Assembly (NCBI GenBank): GCA_027575765.1
Contig: JANBPT010000294.1
Span: forward strand, 1-47,088
Direction of reading: 5' to 3'
Length of the DNA: 47,088 nucleotides
Source: Tieghemiomyces parasiticus
Lineage: Eukaryota > Kickxellomycota > Dimargaritomycetes > Dimargaritales > Dimargaritaceae
This document shows positions 44,729-47,088 of the stretch, one piece after another. Made by a program: the position numbers and the translations under genes. Each line of letters begins with the position of its first letter. The stretch's first letter is position 1. The notes beneath the pieces are model-generated. The model had not been told where the DNA came from. It was given only the letters and a program-made list of their open reading frames with translations, and made no database searches.

Positions 44729-45939
44729 ATGGCTGTTCCACTTCGGAAACTGTTTGTTGTCGGTGGGTCAGGCTTTCTAGGTGAGTGGACCAAGCAGTCG
44801 TCGCGACGACACGGACCTACAACTCCGTTTCCGCCTTACATTCTTCGATATGTAGAACCCTCATCCATTCCTTGTACGCTGTTCACCACTCAGGTTCGAG
44901 CATTTGCAGAGCCGCGCTTACACACGGACTCCAGGTGACCAGTCTCAGCCGTCGGGGGCCACCCACCGCGAGTGCCGACTCCCCTGCCACCGCTTGGCAG
45001 TCTAATGTCGAGTGGGTCCGGGGCGACTCGCTGCGACCTGAAACCTACACCGCCCATCTCCAGTCCTGTGATGCCGTGGTCCATACGGTGGGCACGCTGC
45101 TGGAGGCCGACTACAAACGGCTGGTCAAGGCCGGTAGTTTATGCCAGGCAGCATCAGGCCTGATCAAGTCCACCCCGACCACCGCCTCGGTAACCTACGA
45201 GACTACGAATCGGGATACCGGTAAGTCCCCAATTACGGTGGCGTTTATCTCTTGGGGTTGATGCAAGGATCCACAGCTTCCTAACGGACTCTTTCTTGGC
45301 AATACATACGACCCTGACTGGCAAACTGTGCCCCTGCAACCTGTGAGCTAGCCCTGTGTGTCGCCGACGCGGCGGCTCAAAGTCCCAGTGTGCGCAGCTT
45401 CGTCTACATATCCGCCACCGACTTTCTGCCACTGGTCGACCGGCGTTATATCTCCACGAAGCGTGAGGCGGAGGTCGCTTTGATCCGCCATCAGGAGTTT
45501 CGCACCCTAATCTTCCGGCCAGGTGAGTTTCCGGTACCGACTAACGATGTGCCGCGACCGGCCTCGATCGACCAATCCTACCCTCCGCGGGACCCTTAAT
45601 CAACCAGCACCCTTTAACCTTGTAGGGCTAAAATGGCTGTACCGACTCCATGCCACCCTCCTAGGCTTCATGTTCTCCGATCAGCAACCTTTTACCGTAC
45701 CCTTGGCCCAGGCACTGGACGCCCTCGGTCGCCTCAAGCGTGCAGCATTCGGCCTCGTCAGTCGCACCCAGCCCCTGGTCACTAGTGGCCTGGGTACGCC
45801 ACCCCTCCACATTGACGTCGTAGCCCAGGCCGTTCTCCGTGGTCTATTGAACCCAAAACTTAACGGTATCGTTGGCCCAGATGGCATCCTCGAGTTGTCA
45901 AAAGGCTTCAAACCGGAGGGACCGCTGGAATCACCTTGA
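44729..45939 (+). CDS. Coq11-like atypical short-chain dehydrogenase (NDUFA9-like)
   Basis: Four exons (44729-44780, 44894-45220, 45352-45522 and 45665-45939) give 274 residues; yeast Coq11 has 277. The N-terminus KLFVVGGSGFLGSSICRAAL is the NAD(P)-binding GGxGFLG fold. DAVVHTVGTLLEADY, YETTNRDTALCVADAAA, SFVYISATDF and RYISTKREAEVAL (Y159-x3-K163) follow, then LIFRPGFMFSD. The family is mitochondrial; yeast Coq11 associates with the coenzyme Q synthesis complex, while NDUFA9 relatives sit in complex I. No clear presequence is seen. The last acceptor at 45663-45664 is chosen because it restores the conserved RPGFMF. A second acceptor at 45624-45625 also keeps frame and would add 13 residues. 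AATAAA at 46141-46146 follows the stop by about 200 bases. Confidence 0.9.
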
Positions 45940-46399
45940 CGAAGGCCGCGCCCTCCATCCAGTTACCCCAGCCGGCGGAAAGGCTACCCGATTGTAAATG
46001 GGCCCTGGTCCCACCCGAACATTTTTAATCACGTGATATCTCAAAAGGCTCGATTGCTAGGCCATCCGTGAGGTGTAAGAAAAAAGAAGGCGAGGGCTAC
46101 GTTTTGTCACCACTACTCTGCAGGTGCGCCTAGCGGGTCGAATAAAAACTGTCCTCGATTTGGCCACAGCAACCTAAGAAAAAAAGAAACTGTAGGCCAG
46201 AGACCTGGAGGAATAGTTCGGTACTGAGGGAACCATACGGCCCATTCTGCACCACCCTCCCCTTCATTGTCAACCTCATTCCGCCATTCCCGCATCTACA
46301 ATCACGAGGAGCCCTCTTACTCCCCACCCTCCAAATTACCCGCCCTACTATTGTCTTTAGCCTATTCTTGTTTACCCCCATATTATCCACTTTGGCGAC
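45940..46399 (+). promoter_or_regulatory. Coq11-like 3' end and MPP10 promoter
   Basis: 460 bases between tandem genes. A poly(A) signal AATAAA is at 46141-46146. From about 46250 to 46390 the + strand is C/T-rich and leads into the MPP10 start. No TATA box is obvious. Confidence 0.55.
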
Positions 46400-47088
46400 A
46401 TGTCACCCGTCAAATCCCGTACCGATACAGCCGAGGCCCGGGCTGCGGCCTTTACACGAACGGTACTTGACCAGCCCGAGCGCTTCCTACTGAACGACAG
46501 CGGCCTTGCCGACGACATTCTGCGCACGGCGGCCGATCTCTTCGACCAGGCCAAATCGCTCGAGTTTACCGAATTGGCTCCCCTCCCGGAACTCTATATC
46601 CAAGACTTCCCTGACGCGCAGATTTGGGAGCAGCTTAATTTGTGTAATGAGCCCCTGCTGGCCAAGTACACGGCCGGACTACGGCGCCTGCGTAACTGGG
46701 TCGAGGAACTCGAGGACGAAAGGAGCGGCGTGGAGCTGGATGAGCATGATAGCGATGCCCTATCAGCGGACGAAGAGACCGAGTACCTGAGCCCCTCTGA
46801 CCTTGATACCGAGGAGGAAGAGGCTGCCGAGGTCTCCAGTGAAGAGGACGATGGTGAGCAGAGCTCGAGTACCGCCGCGGACGACCGTGACGAAGAATCC
46901 GAGCAGGATTCAGACACCGAGACCGCTGCTCCCGTTGACGCCCCGGCTCAGACTCTGAACCGTAAAAAATCGGTCACATTTGCCGAGAATGACCGCCCGC
47001 AGTCGCGGAAGGCCACCGAGGAGGACCACTTCTTCTCTTTCAAGACCATGGACAAGTACGTCAGCCGGGCCGAGCGGATAGAAATGGG
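46400..47088 (+). CDS. MPP10: U3 snoRNP protein Mpp10, 5' part
   Basis: The frame is open from the ATG at 46400 to the window end: 229 codons without an intron, so the gene is partial. The N-terminal helical part contains LYIQDFPDAQIWEQLNL then NEPLLAKY, matching the Mpp10 motif around QIWQQLELQNEP. A long acidic Glu/Asp/Ser region (about residues 100-180) follows, as in all Mpp10 proteins. After it come KKSVTFAEN and EEDHFFSFKTMDKYVSRAE, matching the conserved FFKLSEMEAFLE block. Mpp10 forms a subcomplex with Imp3 and Imp4 in the small-subunit processome and is needed for pre-18S cleavage. KSVTF (190-194) fits a PP1-docking motif. The ATG is the first in frame after a C/T-rich leader. Confidence 0.93.
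   Translation, partial: MSPVKSRTDTAEARAAAFTRTVLDQPERFLLNDSGLADDILRTAADLFDQAKSLEFTELAPLPELYIQDFPDAQIWEQLNLCNEPLLAKYTAGLRRLRNWVEELEDERSGVELDEHDSDALSADEETEYLSPSDLDTEEEEAAEVSSEEDDGEQSSSTAADDRDEESEQDSDTETAAPVDAPAQTLNRKKSVTFAENDRPQSRKATEEDHFFSFKTMDKYVSRAERIEM

Overview
This is nuclear DNA from an intron-rich fungus. Thirty-two introns can be placed by combining splice signals with protein conservation. Most are 110-241 nt with GT-AG ends, and they split even small genes into exons of 25-200 nt. The gene set points the same way: a V-ATPase proteolipid resembling the fungal c' subunit, a Pho85-type kinase, a Coq11-like protein and a secreted protein with hevein-type chitin-binding modules. Gemin2, STN1 and TRAPPC11 homologues together with dense introns suggest an early-diverging lineage, possibly Zoopagomycota, rather than a yeast. 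That placement is inference.

Left part (1-17362): only one gene is clear, an intronless C2H2 zinc-finger protein (6406-7512) with a TATA box and a pyrimidine-rich leader. The rest (1-5300 and about 8160-17362) holds no recognisable gene. It contains two strong hairpins (10681-10707 and 13580-13672) and a few exon-like stretches that I could not identify.

Middle part (17363-31397): compact and gene-dense. Several genes are invisible as long open frames and were rebuilt exon by exon: an EVE-domain (THYN1-like) gene of nine exons (+), an STN1 homologue (-), RPS23 (+) with an unusually long structured first intron, a Gemin2/Brr1 homologue (-) with a GC-AG intron, UTP11 (+), eIF3k (+) and the V-ATPase c' proteolipid (-).

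Right part (31398-47088): an FAD-dependent amine-oxidase-like oxidoreductase (+), a gene-poor 2.7 kb gap, a secreted chitin-binding protein (+), TRAPPC11 (-), a Pho85/CDK5-type kinase (-), a Coq11-like atypical short-chain dehydrogenase (+), and the 5' part of MPP10 (+), which runs off the window.

Four genes serve ribosome production or use (UTP11 and MPP10 of the small-subunit processome, RPS23, eIF3k), and Gemin2 serves spliceosomal snRNP assembly. In eukaryotes this is ordinary neighbourhood, not an operon. No mobile element, tRNA, rRNA or CRISPR array was seen.
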